Source: an uncultured Bacteroides sp. (GTDB lineage: Bacteria; Bacteroidota; Bacteroidia; Bacteroidales; Bacteroidaceae). Taken from it: a DNA stretch of 64,000 nucleotides. The translations under genes were made by a program, and so were the position numbers. How positions within the stretch are numbered: position 1 is the first letter of the stretch; the number at the start of each line of letters is the position of its first letter. Shown here piece by piece: positions 52,971-61,936 of the stretch. The notes beneath the pieces were generated by a model, which had not been told where the DNA came from, ran no database searches, and saw nothing but the letters and a program-made list of their open reading frames with translations. The stretch spans positions 62,001 to 126,000 of the forward strand of contig CAAFUN010000148.1 in NCBI GenBank assembly GCA_900766195.1, in the 5' to 3' direction.

Positions 52971-53002
52971 TTTGTTCTCTACTTCAAAAGAGCATAACTT
53001 TG
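52971..53002 (+). promoter_or_regulatory. Bacteroides-type promoter of the susC/susD operon
   Basis: TTTG at 52971-52974, a 20-nt spacer, then TAACTTTG at 52995-53002. The expected start of transcription is near 53009, about 30 nt before the ATG at 53038. This rules out the longer frame from 52972. Confidence 0.7.
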
Positions 53003-53037
53003 CAAAAAAATCAAAAAGTTATATTAAATTATATTTT

Positions 53038-56000
53038 ATGAAAAGAAAGATCGCAGTACTCCTAATCTTTGTATTATCCTCAGCTATCCTTTCGGTAGCA
53101 GCTCAAAATATACGCGTAAAAGGACATATAACTGATGCTGATACTAAAGAACCCATTATAGGGGCAAGCGTTTTAATTAAGAACACAAACGAAGGCACTA
53201 TTTCAGATGTAAATGGAAATTTTGTACTGGAAAATACGCCAACAAACTCTATTTTGGTAATTTCATCTATTGGATATACTACCCGGGATATACGCTCAAA
53301 TTCTGCAATCAATATAGAGCTACAAGCCAACGCAAAAGAAATAGACGAAGTGGTGGTAGTGGGATATGGCACTCAGCGACGTAAAGAGCTGACCGGTGCT
53401 GTGGCTTCTGTATCGCAAAGCACCTTAAAGCAATCAGCCATATCTATAGACGGAGTATTGAGCGGTGCTATATCAGGAGTAAATGTCACACAAGTATCTG
53501 GTCAACCCGGAGGGGCATCAAACATCCGCATACGTGGCGGAAGCTCGGTATGGGCTAGTAATGAGCCTTTATATGTCATTGATGGTTTTATCTATTTTAG
53601 CGAGAAAAACGCCACACAAGCAGGGGTCAATGGCATTGATGGAAGTCTTAATCCTTTATCTTCTATCAATCCTGCTGATATTGAATCTATTGAAGTATTG
53701 AAAGATGTTTCTGCAAAAGCCATATATGGCTCACGTGGAGCAAACGGAGTAATTCTTATTACAACTAAAAAAGGCAAACGAGACAAGGTTACTGTAAACT
53801 ACCAATACACCCTCAACATAGATAAGTCGGCCAAGAAGCTCGATGTGCTCAATGCACAACAATGGGCAGATATAAACAAGAAATATTTCAATAATAAAGT
53901 TTCGCAATATTATACCAGTGATGAGATAGCTGCACTTGGTGCGGGGACTGACTGGCAAAGTGCTGTTTTGCAGACAGGATTTACTCAAAATCACGAATTA
54001 TCAATTAACGGTGGTGACGAAAAAACGCGCTTTCTGATTTCAGGAAATCATATCGATCAGCGTGGGATTGTTATTAATTCCGGTTACAACCGTTACACAG
54101 GAAGGGTAAATGTAGATAGAATTTTAAGCGACAATCTCACTGTAGGCATTACTGCAAATGCAGAGAAGAGTACCCAGAAAGCTCTTACCACCTTTGATGG
54201 GGTGAATTACAACGACTCACCTTATTCTCATGGAATAGCAAACTCGCTGACCTATGCCCTATACATGCCTCCCGTACTTCCCATTTACAATTTGGATGGT
54301 AGCTACAACTATACCAATCCCTTTGAATACAGTTACCTAAGATATTACGATCAAGCAGCCAATCCGGTTTCGGATTTGCGCAACAGCATTGCAGAAACGC
54401 TAAGTACTTCTATTCTCGGTAATTTCTATGCCACATACAAACTTCCCTTTGTGGAAGGTCTAACTTTTAAGCTCAATGCAGGATCTAACATAAATTACAT
54501 TACTCAAAATTTCTTTGCACCTCCATATACGGCACTTGGACTTAACCAAGACATACGTGGTGTGGGGGCTGTGGGAAACAGAAGAACAAATGTGACTCAA
54601 GTGGACTATCTGGCCACGTATACAAAGCAGTTAGGTAAGGCACATTATATTGATTTACTGGCCGGGTATACCCGACAAACCACCAAAACCAGTTTTGTAT
54701 TCAATAAAGTAACTCATTTATCAAACTTCGATAATCTGGCTCAATCCACGTCAAAGGACAGTCAGCTTTTACTTCCTGTGACACGCACCCAGCAGGCAAC
54801 ACTAAACTCATTGTTGGCCAGAGCAAACTATACGTTACTAGGGAAGTATAATTTAACGGCTACCTTCCGTGCTGATAAATCATCACGCTTCTCTGTGGGA
54901 CATCAATGGGCCTATTTCCCATCCGTAGGCCTTTCGTGGAACGTCAGTGATGAAAACTTTGCCAAGAGGTTGATTCCTGTTTTCTCTTCCTTAAAACTAC
55001 GGGCAACAGTGGGTAGTTCGGGCAATCAAGAAATTGGTTTCAACGAATATTCCACCTATTTTAATGTAGGTAGATACGACGGCTCATCAGCATACGAGCT
55101 AAGCACGTTGAACAACCCCAACTTGAAGTGGGAAACCACAAAAGAATATAACGTAGGTATTGATGCCGCGATATTGGATAATCGCATCACTTTAGTGGCA
55201 GATATCTATTCTAAAAAGACAAAAGATTTGCTCATGAAAACCCCTGCTCCTCTAGGTTCTGCATCAAGTGAGCTGCAAACCTCTAATGCAGGGAATCTTA
55301 CGAATAAAGGATTCGAACTGGCTGTAGGTGTGAAGATCATAGATCGCAAAGATTTTGACTGGACGCTTTCAACCAACTTTGCCCGCAACATCAATAAAGT
55401 GACACAGATCAACGGATATGAAGAACTGACACAGGGCAAAGATCAAGAGCAAATATTAAGAGTGGGCCAACCGGTAGGTTCCTTTTATGGCTATGTTTTT
55501 GACGGTGTGGTGCAAAGCAATGAAGACACCTCATCTCTACCAACCATAGGAAGCAATACTCCCAAAGCCGGAGACATCAAGCTTCGTGACATTAGCGGTC
55601 CCAATGGGGTGCCCGATGGGAAAATTAGCGCAGAATATGACCGTACGGTACTTGGAAGCATCCAACCCGATTTCACCTATGGCTTTTCTACAGCTTTAAT
55701 TTATCATCGTTGGGATCTTTATCTGTCTTTCTTCGGTTCGCAAGGCAACAAAGTATACAATCTGTTGCGTCGCTATTTGGAGGGTCGTCCCAATAATTCA
55801 TACAACATGTCCGCTGCCTTGTTGGATGCATGGACAGAAAGCAATCCATCCAATAGCATACCTCGTGTAGACTACACCCGCCCTACACAGTTGGACAGTC
55901 GTTTCGTAGAAGATGCTTCATTTCTAAAATTAAAGAACATCACTATCGGCTATACACTGCCTCTACAAATAAGTAGCACACCACTTAAATTGAGGTTTTT

Positions 56001-56130
56001 TGCTTCGGCGCGCAACCTGTTTACCATTACCAAATACAAAGGATACGACCCTGAGGTAGCTAACGGAATTGATTTAGGAACCTACCCCACATCACGAACA
56101 TTTATCATAGGAGGCGGAATAACCTTTTAG
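53038..56130 (+). CDS. SusC/RagA-family TonB-linked outer membrane transporter
   Basis: Complete SusC-type importer, 1030 aa. Signal peptide MKRKIAVLLIFVLSSAILSV with a cut near AAQ (residue 23). Carboxypeptidase-regulatory-like domain at about 25-105 (IRVKGHITDADTKEPIIGAS). TonB-box-like EIDEVVVVGYGTQRR near 103. Plug at about 110-230 (GQPGGASNIRIRGGSSVWAS, NEPLYVIDGFIYF, VLKDVSAKAIYGSRGANGVI). Then a barrel ending TFIIGGGITF. The adjacent SusD lipoprotein completes the uptake complex. No glycoside hydrolase, peptidase or ECF sigma/anti-sigma pair is next to it, so substrate and regulation are unclear. Confidence 0.96.
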   Translation: MKRKIAVLLIFVLSSAILSVAAQNIRVKGHITDADTKEPIIGASVLIKNTNEGTISDVNGNFVLENTPTNSILVISSIGYTTRDIRSNSAINIELQANAKEIDEVVVVGYGTQRRKELTGAVASVSQSTLKQSAISIDGVLSGAISGVNVTQVSGQPGGASNIRIRGGSSVWASNEPLYVIDGFIYFSEKNATQAGVNGIDGSLNPLSSINPADIESIEVLKDVSAKAIYGSRGANGVILITTKKGKRDKVTVNYQYTLNIDKSAKKLDVLNAQQWADINKKYFNNKVSQYYTSDEIAALGAGTDWQSAVLQTGFTQNHELSINGGDEKTRFLISGNHIDQRGIVINSGYNRYTGRVNVDRILSDNLTVGITANAEKSTQKALTTFDGVNYNDSPYSHGIANSLTYALYMPPVLPIYNLDGSYNYTNPFEYSYLRYYDQAANPVSDLRNSIAETLSTSILGNFYATYKLPFVEGLTFKLNAGSNINYITQNFFAPPYTALGLNQDIRGVGAVGNRRTNVTQVDYLATYTKQLGKAHYIDLLAGYTRQTTKTSFVFNKVTHLSNFDNLAQSTSKDSQLLLPVTRTQQATLNSLLARANYTLLGKYNLTATFRADKSSRFSVGHQWAYFPSVGLSWNVSDENFAKRLIPVFSSLKLRATVGSSGNQEIGFNEYSTYFNVGRYDGSSAYELSTLNNPNLKWETTKEYNVGIDAAILDNRITLVADIYSKKTKDLLMKTPAPLGSASSELQTSNAGNLTNKGFELAVGVKIIDRKDFDWTLSTNFARNINKVTQINGYEELTQGKDQEQILRVGQPVGSFYGYVFDGVVQSNEDTSSLPTIGSNTPKAGDIKLRDISGPNGVPDGKISAEYDRTVLGSIQPDFTYGFSTALIYHRWDLYLSFFGSQGNKVYNLLRRYLEGRPNNSYNMSAALLDAWTESNPSNSIPRVDYTRPTQLDSRFVEDASFLKLKNITIGYTLPLQISSTPLKLRFFASARNLFTITKYKGYDPEVANGIDLGTYPTSRTFIIGGGITF

Positions 56131-56182
56131 GAATAAAACATTAAAATACACATCATTGAATAACAACTAAAATTTAAAGAAA

Positions 56183-57829
56183 ATGAAAAGAAAACTTTTA
56201 CACACTGTGGCTCTTCTCACGATTACAGCCACTTCGGTAGCATTCCACTCCTGCAGTGATGACTCTACTAGCACACCCAATACCAAAGGTGGTACTCTCG
56301 TGGTTTCATCCAACAGAGCTTCCGCTTTGGTCAATGCAGTTTACGGCCCTTTGCAAACGCTAAGTTCATCCTACACCTTCTTGTTAGAGTCCACCGGTGA
56401 AAATGCCATCTCTTTTGAGGAAGTAGATGATTCAAAAGACGGACCACAGATCAGTATTTTGGAAACAACCTCAAGCAATTGGTATCCTATAAAAGTTTTC
56501 AACCGTTTATACAAAAGCATTGGAGCTGCCAACTTAGCCATTGATTCCATTTCAAATGCTAAAGTAAGCTCAGAATTAAACGAAGACCAAATAAAGAATT
56601 ATGTAGCCCGAGCTAAATTTATTCGCGGATACAATTATTTTCAATTGGTTCAATTGTTTGGTGAGGTGCCTCTGATACTTAGCATTAGTCCCACTACGGC
56701 CCAATCTACCACACGCCAATCCATAGACAATGTATATACTCAAATAGTAAAAGACCTCACAGAAGCTTATGATCATTTGTCTGCTTATGAATCCAACAAG
56801 TCTATTCCTACGCAGAGTGCAGTCAATACCGTGTTGGCCAAAGCATACCTGACATGGGGACAAAAGCCTCTTACTCAAAATGAGGTGGAAGCTATCAAAA
56901 CCACTAAAGCTGATCCTGCAAAACCTAGTGTAGACACCGAAAAATTAAAATTAGCCATAGCCTACGCAGACAAAGTGATTAACAGCAAAAAGTATCAATT
57001 GCTCGATAACTTCAATTTGGTATGGGGACTAGAAAATGAGAATAATGCAGAGGTCATCTTTTCCATTCACCATGAAGGAGACGGAATTGACGTACAAGGC
57101 AATCATCAGACTCACTGTGGATTTACGTGGCCAAAAAGTGCCAGAACAGACCCGCATATTAGTTACGCTGATGTAACACTACAAAATAAGTTGGCTGATA
57201 GTGATAAACGTAAGTTATATTCCTATGCTACAAAAGTCAGTTACAACGATGGAGTGGTTGATACTTTAACATGGCCTGTAAGCATTGTCCGCCCCGGAAA
57301 ATGGATACATCGCACTGCAACAGGTATCAATGTAGCTACAGATACGCAAGCGAACGATATTGATCACATAGATTTTCGTTATGCCGAAGTATTGCTTATT
57401 AAAGCAGAAGCCCAATACTATGCTAACCAAGGCGACAAGGGACTTAGCGCAGTCAATAAGATTCGCACCAGGGCCGGCATCGACGAACTGTCAGCGATTA
57501 CTGAAAGTGCTATACAAGAGGAATGGGGAAATGAATTTGCTTTCGAACAGAAGGACTGGTTGAATCGCGTACGCTGGAGAACATTGGTTTCATCTATTTT
57601 GGACAGAGTGCCCAATTATGAGTATTACAAATCCAAATATGAGAGTGCAACAACTATTGCAGCGGCTTTCCCCACGACAAAGAATATTAATAGCTCATTC
57701 TATGCTAGAATTCATAAACACTTAGTGGCAAAGGTGAATAACATCAACGGACATTTCTACCGGTTCCCTATTCCACTGAGCGAGAGCTATACAAACTTGG
57801 GTGTTTCTCCACAGAATCCGGGATATTAA
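56183..57829 (+). CDS. SusD/RagB-family nutrient-binding lipoprotein
   Basis: Surface lipoprotein of 548 aa that caps the SusC barrel. Lipobox FHSC (Cys24). The TPR-like helical frame of SusD is visible: IGAANLAIDSISNAKVSSEL near 113, ARAKFIRGYNYFQLVQLFGE VPLIL near 143 (the family's 'aea.flRa..yf.Lv..fGdvPl' motif), and YTQIVKDLTEAYDHLSAYES near 185. C-terminal part: IDFRYAEVLLIKAEAQYYAN near 395 and VNKIRTRAGIDEL; it ends FPIPLSESYTNLGVSPQNPGY-like, typical of the family. 52 nt separate it from susC; a terminator follows. Ligand unknown. Confidence 0.95.
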   Translation: MKRKLLHTVALLTITATSVAFHSCSDDSTSTPNTKGGTLVVSSNRASALVNAVYGPLQTLSSSYTFLLESTGENAISFEEVDDSKDGPQISILETTSSNWYPIKVFNRLYKSIGAANLAIDSISNAKVSSELNEDQIKNYVARAKFIRGYNYFQLVQLFGEVPLILSISPTTAQSTTRQSIDNVYTQIVKDLTEAYDHLSAYESNKSIPTQSAVNTVLAKAYLTWGQKPLTQNEVEAIKTTKADPAKPSVDTEKLKLAIAYADKVINSKKYQLLDNFNLVWGLENENNAEVIFSIHHEGDGIDVQGNHQTHCGFTWPKSARTDPHISYADVTLQNKLADSDKRKLYSYATKVSYNDGVVDTLTWPVSIVRPGKWIHRTATGINVATDTQANDIDHIDFRYAEVLLIKAEAQYYANQGDKGLSAVNKIRTRAGIDELSAITESAIQEEWGNEFAFEQKDWLNRVRWRTLVSSILDRVPNYEYYKSKYESATTIAAAFPTTKNINSSFYARIHKHLVAKVNNINGHFYRFPIPLSESYTNLGVSPQNPGY

Positions 57830-57918
57830 TGATTTTAAAGAATAGGCAGTAGCACATACTGTAACAATTTTATAAACAACAAGATAAACAGGAGATAACA
57901 AAGATGTAATCTATGTGG

Positions 57919-57959
57919 TGTCGGCAAAGATGAAGAAGCATTCATTCTCTTTGCCGACA
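57919..57959 (+). terminator. Terminator of the susC/susD operon
   Basis: Perfect 12-bp stem TGTCGGCAAAGA/TCTTTGCCGACA with a 17-nt loop, followed by TCTTTTTCTTTT, 90 nt after the susD stop. Confidence 0.8.
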
Positions 57960-58063
57960 TCTTTTTCTTTTAAAATCTTTAATCATTTCTTAAAAGAAAC
58001 TTTGAGTAGTAAACATTTCTTCATAAACAATCCATCTTCTTTTTAAGATACATCCATTAAGCG

Positions 58064-58191
58064 TTGCACCCCATCCAAAAGCACTTCTCGCAAGGGGTGT
58101 AATCAGTATACGACTGAATAGGGTTCAGTATACGACTCAATGCCATTCAGTATACGACTCAATAGGGATCAAGTTACGACTGATTTAAAAT
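58064..58191 (+). repeat. Composite element copy 2: hairpin plus four 22-bp repeats
   Basis: Stem TTGCACCCC (58064-58072) pairs with GGGGTGTAA (58094-58102), including one G-T pair. Then four units of exact 22-bp period start at 58104, 58126, 58148 and 58170. Units 1-3 begin CAGTATACGACT; unit 4 begins CAAGTTACGACT. Unit 1 is identical over 22 bp to unit 1 of the copy at 29817-29943, and unit 2 matches at 20 of 22 positions. The stem differs from copy 1 by a paired C:G versus T:A change that keeps the structure. Confidence 0.85.
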
Positions 58192-58335
58192 CAGTTGCAA
58201 AGAGTGCATACAAAGAGGCATTAGGCACTCTTTATTTGTACGAATAAAGATACAATAATAAAGGATGGATTACATCTACGAACAGCTTTAAGATATCATT
58301 TGCAGCAAAAGCTGCCTACCGAAATGAAACTTCAA
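58192..58335. other. 3' flank between the composite element and tatD
   Basis: No gene. Contains the short repeat-like stretch AGAGTGCATACAAAGAGGCA and ends at the tatD stop. Confidence 0.4.
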
Positions 58336-59124
58336 TCACAGCACGCTCTTTGCGCCAAACAATCGCAGCGCATTGGCAGTAGTCACCTCGCCTATCTCAT
58401 CGGGTGTTTTTCCATAAACTTCGGCCACCTTCAACATGGTGTTCACCATAAAGGCACTCTCGTTCCGCTTCCCTCTATTGGGCACGGGTGCAAGATAAGG
58501 TGAATCGGTTTCAAGCACCAGGCGTTCCAAAGGAAGAACCTCTTGCAAAACTTGCGGTAAGGTGGATTTCTTGAAAGTAGCCACTCCGTTGATACCGAAA
58601 AAGAAATTAGGAAACTCCATAAAACGCAGAGCCTCATCCGCCGTACCTGTAAAGCTATGGAAAACACCTCGCAAACGCGTGTCTTTATAGGGAAGCAGCA
58701 AGTCATAAATCTCACGGAATGCTTCGCGACAGTGAATAACGATGGGCTGGTCGTACTCCAACGCCCAACAAACTTGACGGTCGAACACAATCTGCTGTTC
58801 TTTCAAAAAAGTCTTATCCCAATAAAGATCCATACCTATTTCACCTACAGCCACGTACTCTCGTGAAGAGGATAATTCATGCCGGACGCGCTCCAGTTCT
58901 ATCGGATAGTTTTCGTTCACAGAAGTGGGGTGTAGACCGGCCATCGGAAAGCAATAACCCTTGTACGTATCACAAACCGACAACAAGGCATCAATGGTAG
59001 TGCTATCGATGTTGGGCATATAAATGCGTTCAATGCCGGCAGCACGGGCACGTTGCATCACTTGGGATAAATCATCCGAAAATTCTTCTAAAAATAAATG
59101 CGAGTGTGTATCAATCAACCTCAT
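58336..59124 (-). CDS. TatD-family metal-dependent hydrolase (DNase-like)
   Basis: Amidohydrolase-fold protein of 262 aa. Metal ligands: DTHSHLF (His7, His9 region) at the start, GEIGMDLYWD with the bridging Glu near 96, IVHCREAF with His near 131, FHSFTG near 155, and LETDSPYLAPVPNRGKRNES near 205 with the metal-binding Asp. TatD-family members include 3'-5' DNases. It is the last gene of a leftward trio with a hypothetical gene and polyprenyl synthetase, overlapping the former by ATGA. Confidence 0.93.
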   Translation of the reverse strand: MRLIDTHSHLFLEEFSDDLSQVMQRARAAGIERIYMPNIDSTTIDALLSVCDTYKGYCFPMAGLHPTSVNENYPIELERVRHELSSSREYVAVGEIGMDLYWDKTFLKEQQIVFDRQVCWALEYDQPIVIHCREAFREIYDLLLPYKDTRLRGVFHSFTGTADEALRFMEFPNFFFGINGVATFKKSTLPQVLQEVLPLERLVLETDSPYLAPVPNRGKRNESAFMVNTMLKVAEVYGKTPDEIGEVTTANALRLFGAKSVL

Positions 59125-59834
59125 TTCGTCATCATTTCTTTTTCTTTTTCGCTAGTACGGTAATAATAAACCAAACCGTAACTCTGGCAAAGTTTCAGTC
59201 GCTTTTCGTTTGGAACAATTTCTGCAAACTTCTGTTCCACCTGGTTCCAGATGTCCAAAAGCAGTTCATCTACAGCCGGACGCATGGCTGACAGTTGCTC
59301 CAAACTGCGGGCAGTAAGTGCCTGCAAGCTTTTCTGTTTTTCGTAGCTCTCTACAAAAATATCGTAGTGCACCCTGACCTTGGCAATGGTAGGGTTATAG
59401 ATAGGAATTCCTCCTTGTGAGATCCGCTTGTTCTCGCCGTCAATAATCTTCCTCCCCCACTCCACAATGAATGCTTCCGAAGTCAGATCAGGCAAACTGT
59501 TGCTATCTACAGCCAATCCGTAATATGCCTTATGAGCCGGACGTACTTCCAAACGAAGAGCAGCTAGATTCAACACCTGAGTGAAATGGGAAAGATACAG
59601 ACGTGCCATCTTTACATTATATTGATGCTTTTGTCCAGCAGCAGACTGATTTTGAAAACATTGCATATAGTAAAGATGAGCAGCTTCAAAACGTATTAAA
59701 AAGTTTCTTGCATTACTCAATGTCTTCAGAGAAACAGCCATATCATACACTCCCTGAGTGTCTGCTTTTGCAATCACAGCTTTCAGGGCTCTTATTCTCG
59801 CTTGGTCCGTATTGGGCAATCTCCTGTAAGGCAT
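59121..59834 (-). CDS. Conserved hypothetical protein (Bacteroidales)
   Basis: Protein of 237 aa without signal peptide or membrane segments. Mostly alpha-helical, with segments such as TDQARIRALKAVIAKADTQG, NVKMARLYLSHFTQVLNLAA and KVRVHYDIFVESYEKQKSLQ. GGIPIYNPTIAKVRVHYD resembles a conserved motif I associate with uncharacterised Bacteroidales helical proteins, but I cannot name a family. It sits 6 nt after the polyprenyl synthetase stop and overlaps tatD by four bases, so it is a genuine operon member. Function unknown; no catalytic motif seen. Confidence 0.7.
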   Translation of the reverse strand: MPYRRLPNTDQARIRALKAVIAKADTQGVYDMAVSLKTLSNARNFLIRFEAAHLYYMQCFQNQSAAGQKHQYNVKMARLYLSHFTQVLNLAALRLEVRPAHKAYYGLAVDSNSLPDLTSEAFIVEWGRKIIDGENKRISQGGIPIYNPTIAKVRVHYDIFVESYEKQKSLQALTARSLEQLSAMRPAVDELLLDIWNQVEQKFAEIVPNEKRLKLCQSYGLVYYYRTSEKEKEMMTK

Positions 59835-59840
59835 ATCTAA

Positions 59841-60818
59841 CTATAATTCACGGGACATTAGTTTGTCGATCAACTTTTGTAATTCATGTTTCTTTTCTTC
59901 AGCTACTTCCAAGCCCTTAAGGCTACTCAAAGCACACTTACTGTAATAGGCTATTTTCTCTTCTGCCATTCTTTTTACACCAATACGGTCATAAAGTTGT
60001 GTTACAGCAGCTATCTTTTCCGATTCCACAAAGTCTTTAGCATTGAGCCAGTGCTCCAACTCTGCCTTCTGATCCTTGTCGGCATGCTCAAGTGCCTTAA
60101 TCAGCATGAATGTCTTTTTATTGCATAAGATATCTCCTCCGATATTCTTCCCAAATACCGAAGCATCACCATACACATCAAGCAGGTCATCTTTCAATTG
60201 AAAAGCAATGCCTATCTGTACACCAAAATCATATAAGCCACCGGCATCTTGGGTAGATGCACCACCCAACAAACCGCCTATCTTAAGACTGGCAGCCAAC
60301 AATACAGCTGTTTTCAACCGTATCATTTCCAGATATTCCTTTTCTTTCACATCATCCCTCTGCTCAAAATCCATATCAAACTGCTGTCCCTCGCATATTT
60401 CAAGAGCTGTGCGGCTAAACAAGCCAATCACTTCTTCCAGATGCCGAGGCGCACACTTCGCTATATATTGATAAGCCAATACAAGCATGGCATCACCCGA
60501 AAGGATAGCCGTATTATCATCCCAAACCTTATGAACGGTTTTCTTTCCACGCCGAAGCTCTGCACGATCCATCAAATCGTCATGCAATAAAGTGTAATTA
60601 TGATAGATTTCAATGGCAGATGCCGGTGATAAAATAGACTCAATATCTTCTTTATATAAATTATACGCCATCAACATCAGTACAGGGCGTATTCTTTTTC
60701 CACCCAACGACAATACATAACTGATTGGTTCATATAGATGATGAGGAGCACGAGTAAACTGTAATTCTGCTATATAAGTATTAATCTTCTCCTGAAGTTC
60801 GGAAGTTGTAAACATCAT
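59841..60818 (-). CDS. Polyprenyl (trans-prenyl) diphosphate synthase
   Basis: Isoprenoid chain-elongating enzyme of 325 aa joining isopentenyl diphosphate to allylic diphosphates. Both Asp-rich motifs are visible: LLHDDLMDRAELRRGKKTVH near 85 (first motif DDLMD) and FQLKDDLLDVYGDASVFGKN near 214 (second motif DDLLD). GGKRIRPVLMLMAYN near 36 binds the diphosphate. The residue pattern before the first motif (HNYTLLHDDLMD) is compatible with a farnesyl or geranylgeranyl-type chain length, but product length cannot be assigned by eye. First gene of a leftward trio. Confidence 0.92.
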   Translation of the reverse strand: MMFTTSELQEKINTYIAELQFTRAPHHLYEPISYVLSLGGKRIRPVLMLMAYNLYKEDIESILSPASAIEIYHNYTLLHDDLMDRAELRRGKKTVHKVWDDNTAILSGDAMLVLAYQYIAKCAPRHLEEVIGLFSRTALEICEGQQFDMDFEQRDDVKEKEYLEMIRLKTAVLLAASLKIGGLLGGASTQDAGGLYDFGVQIGIAFQLKDDLLDVYGDASVFGKNIGGDILCNKKTFMLIKALEHADKDQKAELEHWLNAKDFVESEKIAAVTQLYDRIGVKRMAEEKIAYYSKCALSSLKGLEVAEEKKHELQKLIDKLMSREL

Positions 60819-61073
60819 GATAAATTTTATATTGGCACAGACTATAAAACGCTGTGCACATCTCTTATGTCACAAATATATAATTTTTTGAATTAAAATC
60901 CATCCTTATTATCCAATATCATAAGAAAAAGGAATATTCTCATCAATTTTGTCTTTCAAATCGGGAAAAAGAGCATATTCCATAACATTTCAATCACTTC
61001 TGTTATGAAACAGCCGTTTCTTAAATCATCATTGATTTGTGAGCTAAAATAAATCTGCAAACTAAAAATAAAG
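60819..61073. other. Divergent promoter region between polyprenyl synthase and cmk
   Basis: No gene. A minus-strand TATATTTG at 60873-60880 (CAAATATA on the plus strand) is a plausible -7 box for the polyprenyl synthase gene. A 7-bp inverted repeat CATAACA/TGTTATG lies near 60979-61006. Confidence 0.45.
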
Positions 61074-61081
61074 TATCTTTG
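61074..61081 (+). promoter_or_regulatory. Putative -7 box for cmk
   Basis: TATCTTTG, fitting TAnnTTTG, 74 nt before the cmk start. No clear -33 element at the right spacing. Confidence 0.4.
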
Positions 61082-61155
61082 GCGATAAATCAACGATGGT
61101 CTAAGGTAAAGTCACCTTATTTCCATTATTCAGTTTATTACCTATAGTATACAGA

Positions 61156-61845
61156 ATGAAAAAGATAGTTATTGCAATTGACGGATTCTCCTCTTGTGGA
61201 AAAAGCACCATGGCCAAGGATCTCGCCCGTGAAATAGGCTACATTTACATTGACAGTGGAGCCATGTACCGAGCTGTAACCTTATATAGTTTGGAGAATG
61301 GTATATTTAAAGGAGAAGAAATTGACACGAAAAGATTGTTGGACGAAATGAAAAACATTCATATCAGCTTCCAACTGAATAAAGAGACCGGATGTCCGGA
61401 GACTTATCTCAACGGGGTTAATGTGGAGAACAAAATACGCGGCATGAATGTTTCTTCTCATGTCAGTCCCATAGCGACACTTGGCTTTGTTCGCGAAGCC
61501 ATGGTTGCCCAACAACAAAAAATGGGGGAAGCAAAAGGCATTGTCATGGATGGGCGTGACATCGGCACAACGGTTTTTCCTAATGCCGAACTGAAGATTT
61601 TCGTAACAGCCTCTCCCGAAATACGTGCCCAACGCCGCTATGATGAACTTAAGGCTAAAGGACAAGCAGCCAGCTTTGACGAAATACTGGAGAATGTAAA
61701 ACAACGTGACTATATTGATCAGAATCGGGATATTAGTCCCCTGCGCAAGGCGGAAGATGCCATATCGCTGGACAATAGCTACATGAGTCTTTCTGAACAG
61801 AAAGATTGGTTAAAAAAGCAATTTGAGCGTCTGACTACAGCATAA
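61156..61845 (+). CDS. cmk: Cytidylate kinase
   Basis: Cytoplasmic nucleotide kinase of 229 aa phosphorylating CMP and dCMP. P-loop GFSSCGKST at residues 10-18. Substrate-domain motifs IYIDSGAMYRAVTLYSL near 30, VMDGRDIGTTVFPNAELKIF near 132 (the DGRDIGT signature), VTASPEIRAQRRYDEL near 152, and QRDYIDQNRDISPLRKAEDA near 178. Length is the usual one for Cmk. ispH follows after a gap of 91 nt on the same strand. Confidence 0.96.
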   Translation: MKKIVIAIDGFSSCGKSTMAKDLAREIGYIYIDSGAMYRAVTLYSLENGIFKGEEIDTKRLLDEMKNIHISFQLNKETGCPETYLNGVNVENKIRGMNVSSHVSPIATLGFVREAMVAQQQKMGEAKGIVMDGRDIGTTVFPNAELKIFVTASPEIRAQRRYDELKAKGQAASFDEILENVKQRDYIDQNRDISPLRKAEDAISLDNSYMSLSEQKDWLKKQFERLTTA

Positions 61846-61936
61846 TATCTATTCTCTTTGATACAGTCATCTTTTGGCAGTTCTTACGTCCGACGTACGT
61901 GATAGGCGAAAAGAACAATTACAAAAAAGAACAGTT

